Source: Pseudomonas sp. IPO3778
Lineage (GTDB): Bacteria > Pseudomonadota > Gammaproteobacteria > Pseudomonadales > Pseudomonadaceae
Length of the DNA stretch: 64,000 nucleotides
Direction: 5' to 3'
NCBI RefSeq assembly: GCF_013386825.1
Contig: NZ_JACARC010000032.1
Span: 52,608-116,607, forward strand
Numbering within the stretch: position 1 is the stretch's first letter; each line of letters opens with the position of its first letter. The translations under genes and the position numbers were made by a program. Shown here in pieces: positions 1-8,400 of the stretch. The notes under the pieces were generated by a model. The model was not told the DNA's origin and did not search any database. It was given only the letters and a program-made list of their open reading frames with translations.

Positions 1-36
1 GACCTTGCTGGCGACTCGGCGGGGCGCGACCCGCTG

Positions 37-43
37 AGTATAG
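37..43 (-). promoter_or_regulatory. possible sigma-S-type -10 element at left edge
   Basis: Read on the minus strand this is CTATACT, a perfect match to the extended -10 favoured by RpoS in gammaproteobacteria, preceded by C. It would drive a gene lying to the left of the window on the minus strand. No convincing -35 was seen. Positions 1-142 otherwise hold no coding sequence that I can support. The short length of the motif makes chance occurrence quite possible. Confidence 0.25.
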
Positions 44-142
44 GAAAAGATGGCAGCCATTCTAGGGAGCGTAGCGTTCGTTAATAAGACGCAAAGTGTC
101 GTCGGATTGAATTGTTTTTAGTCAGAGTGACGAGGCAGGTGG

Positions 143-628
143 TCAGATTGGTTGGCCGCGATCCAATTTGTTACTGAGGATGATCGAGGTGGTGGTCTTC
201 TCCACGCCGTCGACGCTACCTATCTGGTCCAGCAGTTGGTCCAGTTGTTCCGGCGAATCGGTGCGCAGCCAGGCCACGTAATCGAACTCGCCGCTGACCG
301 CACACAGTTGCTGAACCTGCGCCATGGCACTGATCCGGCGCAGCACTTCCTTGCCGGAGCGCGGTTGCACGGTAATGCCCACGTAGGCCTGTAAACCGCC
401 ATCCACCACCCGCTGGCTCAGGCGCACGCCATAGCCGGTAATCACTTGGGTTTTTTCCAGGCGTGCCAGGCGCGAGGTGACGGTGGTGCGCGCGATGCCC
501 AGTTGTCGGGCGAGCATAGCCACGCTTTCGCGGGCGTTGATCTGCAACGCGGCGATCAACTGGCGATCGATTTCATCGAGGACGGAAGGGTGAGAGGCGG
601 GCAAGGTGTTCTCCGGCGCGGGCATCAA
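143..628 (-). CDS. Lrp/AsnC family transcriptional regulator
   Basis: Protein of 161 residues, the usual size of the Lrp/AsnC family. The N-terminal half carries the winged helix-turn-helix (LDEIDRQLIAALQINAR, then the recognition region LARQLGIARTTVTSRLARLE, about residues 18-65). The C-terminal half is the RAM/ligand-sensing domain (about 75-150, with GEFDYVAWLRT and an IILSNKLD ending). Family members bind DNA as dimers or octamers and respond to amino acids. It lies 53 bases downstream of the sugar-binding protein gene on the same strand, but that gap and their differing roles do not prove an operon. The target genes cannot be told from the sequence. Confidence 0.9.
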   Translation of the reverse strand: MMPAPENTLPASHPSVLDEIDRQLIAALQINARESVAMLARQLGIARTTVTSRLARLEKTQVITGYGVRLSQRVVDGGLQAYVGITVQPRSGKEVLRRISAMAQVQQLCAVSGEFDYVAWLRTDSPEQLDQLLDQIGSVDGVEKTTTSIILSNKLDRGQPI

Positions 629-681
629 TGGGCGAGCATGTTACAGGCTCGTTCCCCTTGATGCTCGCGGCGGTACCGCGC

Positions 682-1593
682 TTAGTTGTGCAGGAACTGT
701 TGGTAGTTTTCCGGGGTGACCAGTTGTGTAGGAACCCATACATCGCCTTGTAGGGCAGCGTGCTTGATCAGCATCAGCGCTGCGTCCACCGAGCCGGCCC
801 CGATGGCCACCGGGTCGCGGAATACGGTCACGGCCAGTTGGCCTTTTTTCAGCGCCTGCAAGCCATCCGGCGTGCCGTCGATGCCGCCCACCAGAATGTC
901 CTGGCGTCCGGTCTGGCGCAGGGCCATGGCGGCACCGATGCCCATCTCGTCGTTGTTGGAGGCCACGGCGTTGATGGTCTGGCCCTTGGTCAGCCAGTCA
1001 TTCATCAGGTCCATGCCTTTTTCCCGCTGCCAGTCGCCGGACTGTTCTTCGACGACTTTGATCTCGGGGTACTTGGCCAGCACGTCCTTGACCCCATTGG
1101 TGCGCTTGCCGGTATCGCTGTGGGCGAGACGCCCGAGGATGATTGCCAGGTTGCCTTTGCCGCCCATCTTCTCGGCCAGGTATTCCATCTGCATCCGGCC
1201 AATGGCGCGCTCGTCGGTGCCCACGAAGACCACTCCCGGCGGGAAGGTGTCGACCTCGGGGCGGCTGTTCATGTACACCAGCGGAATCCCGGCGGCGTTG
1301 GCTTTTTCGGTGATTTTGCGGGTGGCGGCGGTGTCGGCCGGGTTGACGATGATCGCGTCGACTTTCTGGCTGATAAAGCTTTCCACCTGGTTCAACTGGC
1401 GGACTACATCGCTGGCGGAATCTTCCACCTGCAGCTTGACGTCATCAGGGGAGGCTTTGGCCCGGTCCTGCATGGCCTGTACCAGGTAGGACACGTAGTT
1501 ATCGAACTGCCCGACCGATACCCCAATGCGCAATTCAGCGTGGGCGGCGGTGGACAGCAGCAGGGCACAGGCACAGCCGAGCAAGCGCTTCAT
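682..1593 (-). CDS. sugar ABC transporter substrate-binding protein (orphan)
   Basis: Periplasmic binding protein of 303 residues with a clear signal peptide (MKRLLGCACALLLSTAAHA, cleavage about residue 19-20). It has the ribose/galactose/inositol-binding fold of the peripla_BP_4 family: RIGVSVGQFDN at the start, VDAIIVNPADTAATRKITEKA in lobe 1, VASNNDEMGIGAAMAL and GGIDGTPDGLQALKKG in lobe 2. The ligand is probably a sugar or cyclitol such as myo-inositol or ribose, by family only. No cognate ATPase or permease is found nearby, so it either serves a transporter elsewhere or acts as a sensor partner. Start chosen at the ATG of the signal peptide, with an AGGA-type ribosome site upstream. Confidence 0.85.
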   Translation of the reverse strand: MKRLLGCACALLLSTAAHAELRIGVSVGQFDNYVSYLVQAMQDRAKASPDDVKLQVEDSASDVVRQLNQVESFISQKVDAIIVNPADTAATRKITEKANAAGIPLVYMNSRPEVDTFPPGVVFVGTDERAIGRMQMEYLAEKMGGKGNLAIILGRLAHSDTGKRTNGVKDVLAKYPEIKVVEEQSGDWQREKGMDLMNDWLTKGQTINAVASNNDEMGIGAAMALRQTGRQDILVGGIDGTPDGLQALKKGQLAVTVFRDPVAIGAGSVDAALMLIKHAALQGDVWVPTQLVTPENYQQFLHN

Positions 1594-1676
1594 GGGAGGT
1601 TCCTTTTTATTGTTTTAGTGCGACAAAGATTCTGAAGTAGACACTATTGGAAATAAAATTCCACATCAAGTCAGCG

Positions 1677-2567
1677 TCAGAATTTATTTTCGCCGCCGTC
1701 TGAAGTCGCGTCAGCCAGCAGGCACCGGGCAAAGAGTTGGGGTACCGGAAGGTTGCGCTGGCTGTAGCGGCCCAGCAGGATAATTTCCCGGTGGAAGGTC
1801 AGCTCGCCCAGCGGGATGACACGCACCTGCGGGGATCGGTCCAGCCACAGTCCTGCGTGTGGAACCAGTGACACTCCCAAGCCGCACTCGACCATTTTCA
1901 CGAGGGCGTCGATCTCGTCCAGTTCCAGCGCCACCTGTACGTCCAGCCGCTGTTCCCGCAGAAAGCGACTGACCAGCCGCCCGCCAAACGAAGCACGGTC
2001 GTAGCGCACATGGGGATGAGCGGCGAGCAGTTGCAGCGGATCATCACCCTTGATTGTGTGCGGCACGATCAGCACAAACGGCTCCTTGCGCAGCACCTGC
2101 ACGTGCAGCTCCTTGGGCAGGTCAAAGGGCGGGCGAATGATAATCGCCGAGTCCAGCTCGCCAGCATCCACCTGGCTGAGCAACTCCAGGGAAACCCCCG
2201 GCACCAACTTGCACTCTACCGTCGGCGCCGCCTGGCGCAAGCGCACCAGGGCCTGGGGTAGCAGGCCGGTCTGGGCGGTGGTGATGGCGCCGACCTTCAA
2301 TTCGCCACGGTATTCGTTGGCGTCTACCGGCACGGCCATGCGGTTGAACGTCTCGAGAATCTCCTTGGCCAGTGGCAGTGCACGGATCCCCGCCGCATTC
2401 AGCGTGGCCTGGCGCCCGGTGCGGTCGAACAACTGCACGCCGAGCACGTGTTCCAGTTGGCGAATCTGCGCACTCACCGCCGACTGGGTCAGCCCGATGT
2501 GCATGCCTGCCGCCGCGAACGTGCCATGGCGGGTGACGGCGATAAAGGTTTTCAGTTCCCGCAGCAT
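1677..2567 (-). CDS. LysR family transcriptional regulator
   Basis: Protein of 296 residues. The N-terminal winged HTH (MLRELKTFIAVTRHGTFAAAG, then LTQSAVSAQIRQLEHVLGVQLFDR, residues 1-60) is typical of LTTRs. The substrate-binding effector domain occupies about 90-290. It is divergent from the VOC protein and amidase genes, the standard arrangement for an LTTR controlling a neighbouring pathway, so regulation of those two genes is a reasonable inference. The 113-base intergenic region (2568-2680) should then hold the operator; I could not single out one convincing T-N11-A box. Inducer unknown. Confidence 0.9.
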   Translation of the reverse strand: MLRELKTFIAVTRHGTFAAAGMHIGLTQSAVSAQIRQLEHVLGVQLFDRTGRQATLNAAGIRALPLAKEILETFNRMAVPVDANEYRGELKVGAITTAQTGLLPQALVRLRQAAPTVECKLVPGVSLELLSQVDAGELDSAIIIRPPFDLPKELHVQVLRKEPFVLIVPHTIKGDDPLQLLAAHPHVRYDRASFGGRLVSRFLREQRLDVQVALELDEIDALVKMVECGLGVSLVPHAGLWLDRSPQVRVIPLGELTFHREIILLGRYSQRNLPVPQLFARCLLADATSDGGENKF

Positions 2568-2680
2568 AGGCGTCTCGATTGATCAAAATAATTTGAGCTC
2601 GGAACGAAAACTATCGTCTTTCCATCGATGAGAGCAAGGCTAGACTCGGAGGGACTTAATACCCACAGAGGTTAGACCTG

Positions 2681-3106
2681 ATGGCACTGGCTCCTTTTCA
2701 CTTGGCAATTCCGGTATTCGACCTGGCGGCGGCGCGTCAGTTTTATGGTGAGGTGTTTGGATTGGAGGAGGGGCGGGCCAGTGATCACTGGGTCGACTTC
2801 GACTTCTTTGGGCATCAACTGGTTATTCATGAACATCCGAAAACCGCGTCTCAAGAAGCGGCGCACACCAATGCGGTGGACGGCCACAATGTGCCCGTGC
2901 CGCATTTTGGCGTGGTGCTGAGTTGGGACGATTGGCATGCGTTGGCTGAGCGTTTGCAGGCGCGCAACACCCGGTTTGTGCTGGAGCCGCATATTCGCTT
3001 CAAGGGCCAGGTGGGTGAGCAGGCGACGTTGTTTCTGTTTGATCCGTGCGGCAACGCGCTGGAGTTCAAGGCGTTCAAGGACATTGGGCAGTTGTTTGCC
3101 AAGTGA
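2681..3106 (+). CDS. VOC family (glyoxalase/dioxygenase-like) protein
   Basis: Protein of 141 residues with one vicinal-oxygen-chelate module pair: N-terminal [23 protein letters not shown], a central HQLVIHEHP strand and a C-terminal [17 protein letters not shown]. His7 and the Glu in ALEFK are the usual metal ligands of the fold. Such proteins are glyoxalases, ring-cleavage dioxygenases or resistance proteins, so no substrate is assigned. A ribosome site (AGAGG) lies at about 2667-2671. The amidase gene starts 10 bases downstream, so the two are almost certainly co-transcribed, and both lie divergent from the LysR regulator. Confidence 0.85.
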   Translation: MALAPFHLAIPVFDLAAARQFYGEVFGLEEGRASDHWVDFDFFGHQLVIHEHPKTASQEAAHTNAVDGHNVPVPHFGVVLSWDDWHALAERLQARNTRFVLEPHIRFKGQVGEQATLFLFDPCGNALEFKAFKDIGQLFAK

Positions 3107-3116
3107 GGGCGTTTCA

Positions 3117-4370
3117 ATGAATCACCTCGACGCGACGGGCATCGCCGAGGCGGTAGGCGTTGTCGCTACCACGCCTGCGTTGGTGGCTGAGCACTTTCTT
3201 GCGCGGATAGGAACCGACGAATCAGAGATTCAGGCATTTGTGTCCTTCGATCCTGAAGCGGTCCGTAAGCAGGCAAGTCAGCTCGAAGGTAACGCTGGCC
3301 TGCTGGCGGGCGTGCCCGTGGGGATCAAGGACATCTTTGATACCGCCGACCACCCAACGGAGTTCTATTCACCGATTTACCAGGGCAATCGCCCATCGCG
3401 GGATGCTCACGTGGTGACGCTATTGCGCCAGGCCGGTGCGATCATCATGGGCAAGACCCACACCACCGAATTTGCCTACATGAACACGGGGCCGACGCGT
3501 AATCCGCTTGATCTGTCCCGCACGCCGGGTAGCTCCAGTGCGGGTTCCGCGGCGGGGATGGCGGCCGGGTTTTTCCCGTTGGCGCTGGGTACCCAGACGG
3601 CGGGATCGTTGCTCAAACCGGCGGCGTATTGCGGGTTATATGCCTTCAAACCGTCGTTTGGACTCGTCTCGCTGGAAGGCGTGAAACCGCTGGCACCGAG
3701 CTTTGACACGGTGGGTTGGTATGGGCGTTCGGTGCGTGACCTTGAGCGGGTGGCGCGGGTGTTGATTCCGGGGTTTCCGGCTGTAGAGGCAGCGCGCAAG
3801 CCTTTGCGGCTTGGCTTCTGCCGTACCTCTCGCTGGCCGGATGTGCAGCCGGTGGTGGCTCAGGCGATTGAACAGGCGATCACCCGGCTGGGGCCTCTTG
3901 TCAGCGAAGTCGTGCTGCCCGACGCGTTCGACGGAGTATTCGAGGATCACCAGTTGATCAACGATTGCGAAGGTGCCCGCTCCTTGGCCAAGGAGTTTCA
4001 GTCTCATCCTGAGTTACTCAGTGATTCGACGTTGGCCATGATTGAGCGTGCGAAGGCTACGAGCTGGGAGCAGGAGTCGGCTGCGAAGGCGCGCCTCGCA
4101 CAACTCGCCCCGCAGCTCGCGCAGATCTGCCAGCCGTTTGATGCTATGTTGAGTGTTTCCTGCGGGATGCTGGCGCCGGTGGGGTTGGAGACTACGGGCC
4201 CGTCGGACTTCATCAAGTTCTGGGGCGCGTTTGGCTTGCCGCAGGTGAATGTGCCGGTGGCGCGTGGGGAAGGGGAGTTGCCGGTGGGGCTGCAGGTGAT
4301 TGGGGCGTTTAGAGGGGATGCGTCGTTGCTAGCGACGGCGCAAGTCATTGTTGATGCGCTGGTGGGCTGA
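3117..4370 (+). CDS. amidase (amidase signature family)
   Basis: Protein of 417 residues that begins at MNHLDATGIAEAVG, ten bases after the VOC gene; a longer reading frame extends upstream only as an overlap with that gene. The amidase-signature catalytic triad is visible: Lys71 in VPVGIKDIFD, the cis-Ser in the TPGSSSAGSAAG loop (about Ser141) and the nucleophile Ser164 in GTQTAGSLLKPAA. The family hydrolyses amides, including glutamyl-tRNA amidation, allophanate, indole-acetamide and others. The protein is shorter than GatA (about 480) and has no gatB/gatC partner, so a catabolic or detoxifying amidase is more likely. The native substrate is unknown. Confidence 0.88.
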   Translation: MNHLDATGIAEAVGVVATTPALVAEHFLARIGTDESEIQAFVSFDPEAVRKQASQLEGNAGLLAGVPVGIKDIFDTADHPTEFYSPIYQGNRPSRDAHVVTLLRQAGAIIMGKTHTTEFAYMNTGPTRNPLDLSRTPGSSSAGSAAGMAAGFFPLALGTQTAGSLLKPAAYCGLYAFKPSFGLVSLEGVKPLAPSFDTVGWYGRSVRDLERVARVLIPGFPAVEAARKPLRLGFCRTSRWPDVQPVVAQAIEQAITRLGPLVSEVVLPDAFDGVFEDHQLINDCEGARSLAKEFQSHPELLSDSTLAMIERAKATSWEQESAAKARLAQLAPQLAQICQPFDAMLSVSCGMLAPVGLETTGPSDFIKFWGAFGLPQVNVPVARGEGELPVGLQVIGAFRGDASLLATAQVIVDALVG

Positions 4371-4409
4371 AAGGCACTATGGGGGAACACGTCGCTAATC
4401 TGTTGAGTG

Positions 4410-4424
4410 AGCCCAGGTGGCTCA
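4410..4424. promoter_or_regulatory. short inverted repeat before hicB-like gene
   Basis: GAGCC-caggt-GGCTC forms a 5-bp stem with a 5-base spacer about 15 bases before the start of the HicB-like gene. Ribbon-helix-helix antitoxins usually bind such palindromes in their own promoters, so this is a candidate autoregulatory operator. The arms are short and the evidence is only positional. Confidence 0.25.
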
Positions 4425-4439
4425 TTCAGAGGATGGAAA

Positions 4440-4841
4440 ATGAAGTTCCCCGTGGTGATGCATAAAGACGCTGAGTCAGATTGCAGTCTGACAGTGCCCG
4501 ATATTCCGGGCTGTTTCTCGGCAGGTGCCACCTTTTCCGAGGCTCTGGATAATGTCCGTGAAGCGTTGGCGCTGCACTTGGAAGGGTTGGTTGCTGATGA
4601 GGAGCGTCTTCCCCAGGCAAGGGAAGTCGACTTTCACTTGGAGAATCCGGACTTCGCGGGCGGCGTGTGGGCGGTGATTGATTTTGATCTCACTCCTTAC
4701 CTGGGCAAGTCAGTTAGGTTCAACGCTTCCTTGCCGGAGCAGCTGTTGAATCGCATCGATGAGCGAGTACAGAAGGACCATCGCTATGCCTCACGCTCAG
4801 GGTTTCTCGCGACGGCCGCGTTGCGTGAACTTTCCGTTTGA
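4440..4841 (+). CDS. HicB-like antitoxin, orphan
   Basis: Protein of 133 residues. The N-terminal half is the degenerate RNase H-like HicB fold (MKFPVVMHKDAESDCSLTVPDIPGCFSAG, then a FSEALDNVREALALHLEGL helix). The C-terminal part (about 88-130: VRFNASLPEQLLNRIDERV...SRSGFLATAALREL) is a ribbon-helix-helix DNA-binding domain. HicB normally neutralises the HicA mRNA interferase encoded just upstream, but the 69 bases between the amidase stop and this start cannot encode HicA (about 60 residues), and the downstream region does not show one either. It is therefore a solitary HicB, perhaps kept as a regulator. ATG at 4440 is preferred over the upstream in-frame start because GAGGATGG precedes it. 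Confidence 0.85.
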   Translation: MKFPVVMHKDAESDCSLTVPDIPGCFSAGATFSEALDNVREALALHLEGLVADEERLPQAREVDFHLENPDFAGGVWAVIDFDLTPYLGKSVRFNASLPEQLLNRIDERVQKDHRYASRSGFLATAALRELSV

Positions 4842-4874
4842 TTTCGGGCGGAGAAAGCAAAAAATCCACAGTAC

Positions 4875-4908
4875 AAAAAAGGCTTACGCCGCAAAGCGTA
4901 AGCCTTTC
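4875..4908. terminator. bidirectional rho-independent terminator
   Basis: AAGGCTTACGC-cgcaaa-type loop-GCGTAAGCCTT is a perfect 11-bp stem flanked by an A-run on the left and a T-rich run on the right. It sits between the convergent HicB-like gene and the small minus-strand gene and can terminate both. Confidence 0.85.
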
Positions 4909-4910
4909 TT

Positions 4911-5237
4911 CTATTCAAGGCGTTTTGCCCGGCGAGAGCAAGACGCCTTGCACTCCTTCGCAGCAGCAGGATCGTTCGGGATAAACGAATCCGGTGCGCC
5001 AGGCTTCAACACCACGTACCCGCGTCGCCACGGTTGATCATCCACCGGATTCCAGCGATGGCCTGTGCCGGTATTGTCTTCGGCAATCAGTACTTCACCC
5101 GGATGCAGCGTGAACTTCTCACCGCCTCGCGTCACGAACACCAGCGTGCGGCACGCAGGCCCAGGCTGAGGATAGCGTTTTGCGGCGAACGTTTCTTCGG
5201 ATGCATGGAACAAGTTTCCGTCGTGCAGGATTGGCAT
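4911..5237 (-). CDS. small conserved-looking protein, cupin-like, function unknown
   Basis: Reading frame of 108 residues ending exactly at the terminator stem. The central part (about 25-80: CRTLVFVTRGGEKFTLHPGEVLIAEDNTGTGHRW, then WRRGYVVLKPG) has the alternating strand/Gly-Pro turn pattern of a small beta-barrel and a LHPGEVLIAEDNTGTGH stretch reminiscent of cupins that store or sense small molecules. The C-terminus is basic with two Cys (KECKASCSRRAKR). I do not recognise a defined family. The terminator match and codon usage support it being a real gene. It lies just downstream of the tRNA on the same strand. Confidence 0.6.
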   Translation of the reverse strand: MPILHDGNLFHASEETFAAKRYPQPGPACRTLVFVTRGGEKFTLHPGEVLIAEDNTGTGHRWNPVDDQPWRRGYVVLKPGAPDSFIPNDPAAAKECKASCSRRAKRLE

Positions 5238-5323
5238 TGACTGGGAATCATGGTCTTTGCCGTAGCAGGTCGGGACAACTGACTAATGTTTCATTGCTGC
5301 ACGACTCAGGCGCCAAAAACGAC

Positions 5324-5347
5324 AAAAGCCGCGCAGTGCGCGGCTTT
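5324..5347 (-). terminator. terminator of the tRNA-Ile2 gene
   Basis: On the minus strand AAAGCCGCGC-act-GCGCGGCTTTT forms a 10-bp stem followed by TGTCGTTTTT, directly after the tRNA 3' end. This is a typical intrinsic terminator. Confidence 0.8.
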
Positions 5348-5352
5348 CAAGA

Positions 5353-5429
<77 letters not shown>

Positions 5430-5444
5430 TCAGTAGGCCGCGGA

Positions 5445-8400
5445 TTATAGCGATGGTTTCTGCACTGTGCCATCCGAAAAGTCCGAAACACTCATACGAA
5501 GGAACGTAGCCGCGAATTGCTCCGGCGGCAGGGGCAGGCTGACGATGTAGCCTTGCATCTGTTCGCACCCTTCAGCCGCCAGGAACGCTTGCTGGGCAGG
5601 CGTTTCCACCCCTTCGGCAATGATGGTGAATTGCATGCTGTGGCCCAGGGCGATGATGGCGCGCACGATCGCCGCATCATGGGGGTCATCGGGCAGGCCG
5701 CGCACGAACGATTGGTCGATCTTCAGGAAGTCCAGCGGCAGGCGTTTCAGGTAGCTGAGGGACGAGTAGCCGGTGCCGAAGTCGTCGATGGCCAGTTGCA
5801 CGCCGAGGCGCTTGAGTTGGTGCAGCACCTCCAGCGCTTCTTCGGCCTGGCTCATGATGAAGTTTTCGGTGATCTCCAGTTGCAGGCAGCCGGGTTCGAG
5901 GTGGTTGTCCCGCAGCAGTTGCTCGATGCGTGCCAGCAGGTTGGGGTGGCGCAGTTGCGCGCCGGCGAGGTTGACGGACAGTGGACCAAAGTCTTCGAAG
6001 GCCTCTCTCCAGTCGTGCATTTGGCGGCAGGCCTGTTCGAGTACCCAGTCGCCAATCTGCAGGATCATGCCGTTCTCTTCGGCCAGGGCAATGAAGTGCT
6101 CGGGCGGCACTTCGCCGAAGGTGGGGTGCCGCCAGCGAATCAGGGCTTCGGCGCCGATCAGTTGTTGGGTGTCGAGGCTCAGCTTCGGCTGGTAGTAAAG
6201 AAACAACTCGTCGCGTTCGATGGCCCGGCGCAGTTCGTGTTCCAGCGCTACCCGCTCGTTGGCCTGGGCGGTGAGGTCCTGGGTGTAGCTTTCGACGCGG
6301 TTGCGGCCTTTGGCCTTGGAGCGGTACATGGCGGCGTCGGCGTTTTTCACCAGGGTGGCGACGTCGACGCCGTCCCGTGGATACAGGCTGGTGCCGATGC
6401 TGGCGCTGATAAAGAACTCATGCTCGCCCGCCTGGAACGGCGGGGTGAAGCAGGCCAGCAGTTTATTGGCCAGGTGTTCGGCGTCGCTGGCTTGTTGCAG
6501 GCCGGGCAGCAGGATGATGAATTCGTCGCCGCCCAGCCGCGCGACGGTGTCGACGTCCCGCAGTTGGTCCTTGAGGCGTACGGCGATGTCCTTGAGCAGC
6601 AGGTCGCCAATCGGGTGGCCGAGGCTGTCGTTGATGTGTTTGAAGCGGTCGAGGTCGAGGAACAGCACCGCGCCCTGGCTGCCGGTTTCCTGCTGGTTGA
6701 TCAGTGCGGCCTGCAGGCGGCTTTCAAACAGAGTGCGGTTGGGCAGGCCGGTCAGCGGGTCGTGGTGGGCCTGGTAATCGAGCCGCGCCTGGGCGTGCTT
6801 GAGGCTGGAAATGTCGGCAAACACGGCGACAAAGTGGGTGATCGACTGCTCGCGGTTACGCACCGCGCTGATGGTCAGCCAACTGGGGTACAGCTCGCCG
6901 CTCTTGCGCCGGTTGGAGATCTCGCCCTGCCAGTGGCCGTTGGCCGTCAGTTGGTGCCACATCGCCGCGTAGAAGGCGCTGTCGTGAAGGCCAGAGGCGA
7001 GCAGGCGCGGGGTGTGGCCGAGGGCTTCGGCTTCGCTGTAGCCAGTGATCTCGCTGAAGGCACGGTTCACGGCGCTGATGTTTTGGCGGATGTCGGTGAT
7101 CAGTACGCCTTCGGCGGTGCTCTCGAACACGGTGGCGGCCTGTTGCAGTTTTTCCTGCATCAGTTGGCGTTCGGTGATGTCCCGGGCGATGGTCAGCATG
7201 CAGTCTTCGTCGCCGATGGGCAGCGGGCGGCTGGAGACTTCACAGAGGCGAATCTGGCCATCGTTGCGCCGAATATGGCAGACAAAGTCGCGGACAAATC
7301 CGTCCCGCTGCAACCGCTCCAGCATGTCCTTGCGTTCGTTCAGGTCGACCCAGATTCCGAGGTCCAGGGTTGACTGGTCCAGTGACATCACGCTGGTGAA
7401 GCCGGTTATGTGGCTGAATCCTTCGTTGACCTCAATCAGTAAGCCATCGCTTTGGCGGGTCAGCAGCAGCCCATCGGGAGAGGCGTGGAAGGCCTTGGCG
7501 AATTTCTCTTCGGAGGTTTGCAGGCGCTGCTGGGTTTCTTTCAGCTCGGAGATGTCCCGTACCGCTACCACCAGTGCTTCCGTGGTCTCGAGTTGAAACG
7601 GTTCGGCTGAAATCAGCCCGGTGAAGACTTGGCCGTTGCTGCGCAGGAAGGGCATTTCCAGGTTGCGGATACTGGTGGTCTGTACCCGTTGCAGCAGGCC
7701 GGGGCCTACGCCCTGAATGCCCCATATGTTCAGTTCGGTGGCGGTTTTTCCCACAACTTCTTCGGCGCTCAGGCCGATCTGGTCCTCGAATGCCTTATTG
7801 ACCTCCATCAAGCAACCGTCGGACAGCCGGGCGATGACCAGGATGTCGGGGCATTGCTGGAACACCGAGGCGAACTTCTGTTCCGAAAGCTGCAACGCCT
7901 CCTCGGTACGCTTGGCTTCGCTGATGTCGATCATCAGGCCGCGCAGCACCGGCTCGTGGCCGTGTTCGATCAGGCTGACGATGTCCCGAACCCACAGGCA
8001 GCGACCGTCGGCGGTAATGACCCGGTAGTCGATGCTGTGGTCGCGGGCGGCGCGGGTTTCGGCGTAGCAATAGGCTTCTGTGCGGGTCAGGTCGGCCGGG
8101 TGAATGATGTTGCGCCAGAACCCCGGAATCAGCCAGTGGGCGCGTGGGTAGCCCAACAGCTCCTCTGCGTGGGGTGACACGTAGCTGTAGGTGAAGTCGC
8201 TGATGCTGGCCTCCCAGGCAATCGCCGAAAGGCTCTCCACCAGGCCGCGATAGTGGTATTCGCTGCTGCGCAGTTCCTGTTCGAGGGCGACCCGGCGGGA
8301 AATCTCCGAACTGAGCCGGCGATTGATCCGGATGACAATGGCCAGCACGATGCTCAGCAACAGTACGGCCGGCAGCCCGTAGAGCAGCACATCCGTCCAG

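Noticed and set aside
4371..4439. HicA toxin gene upstream of hicB
   Set aside because: The 69-base gap is far too short, and no HicA-like frame occurs on either strand nearby.
5517..7373. 618-residue open frame opposite the GGDEF-EAL gene
   Set aside because: Antisense shadow with no ribosome site; the minus-strand product has complete, ordered domains.
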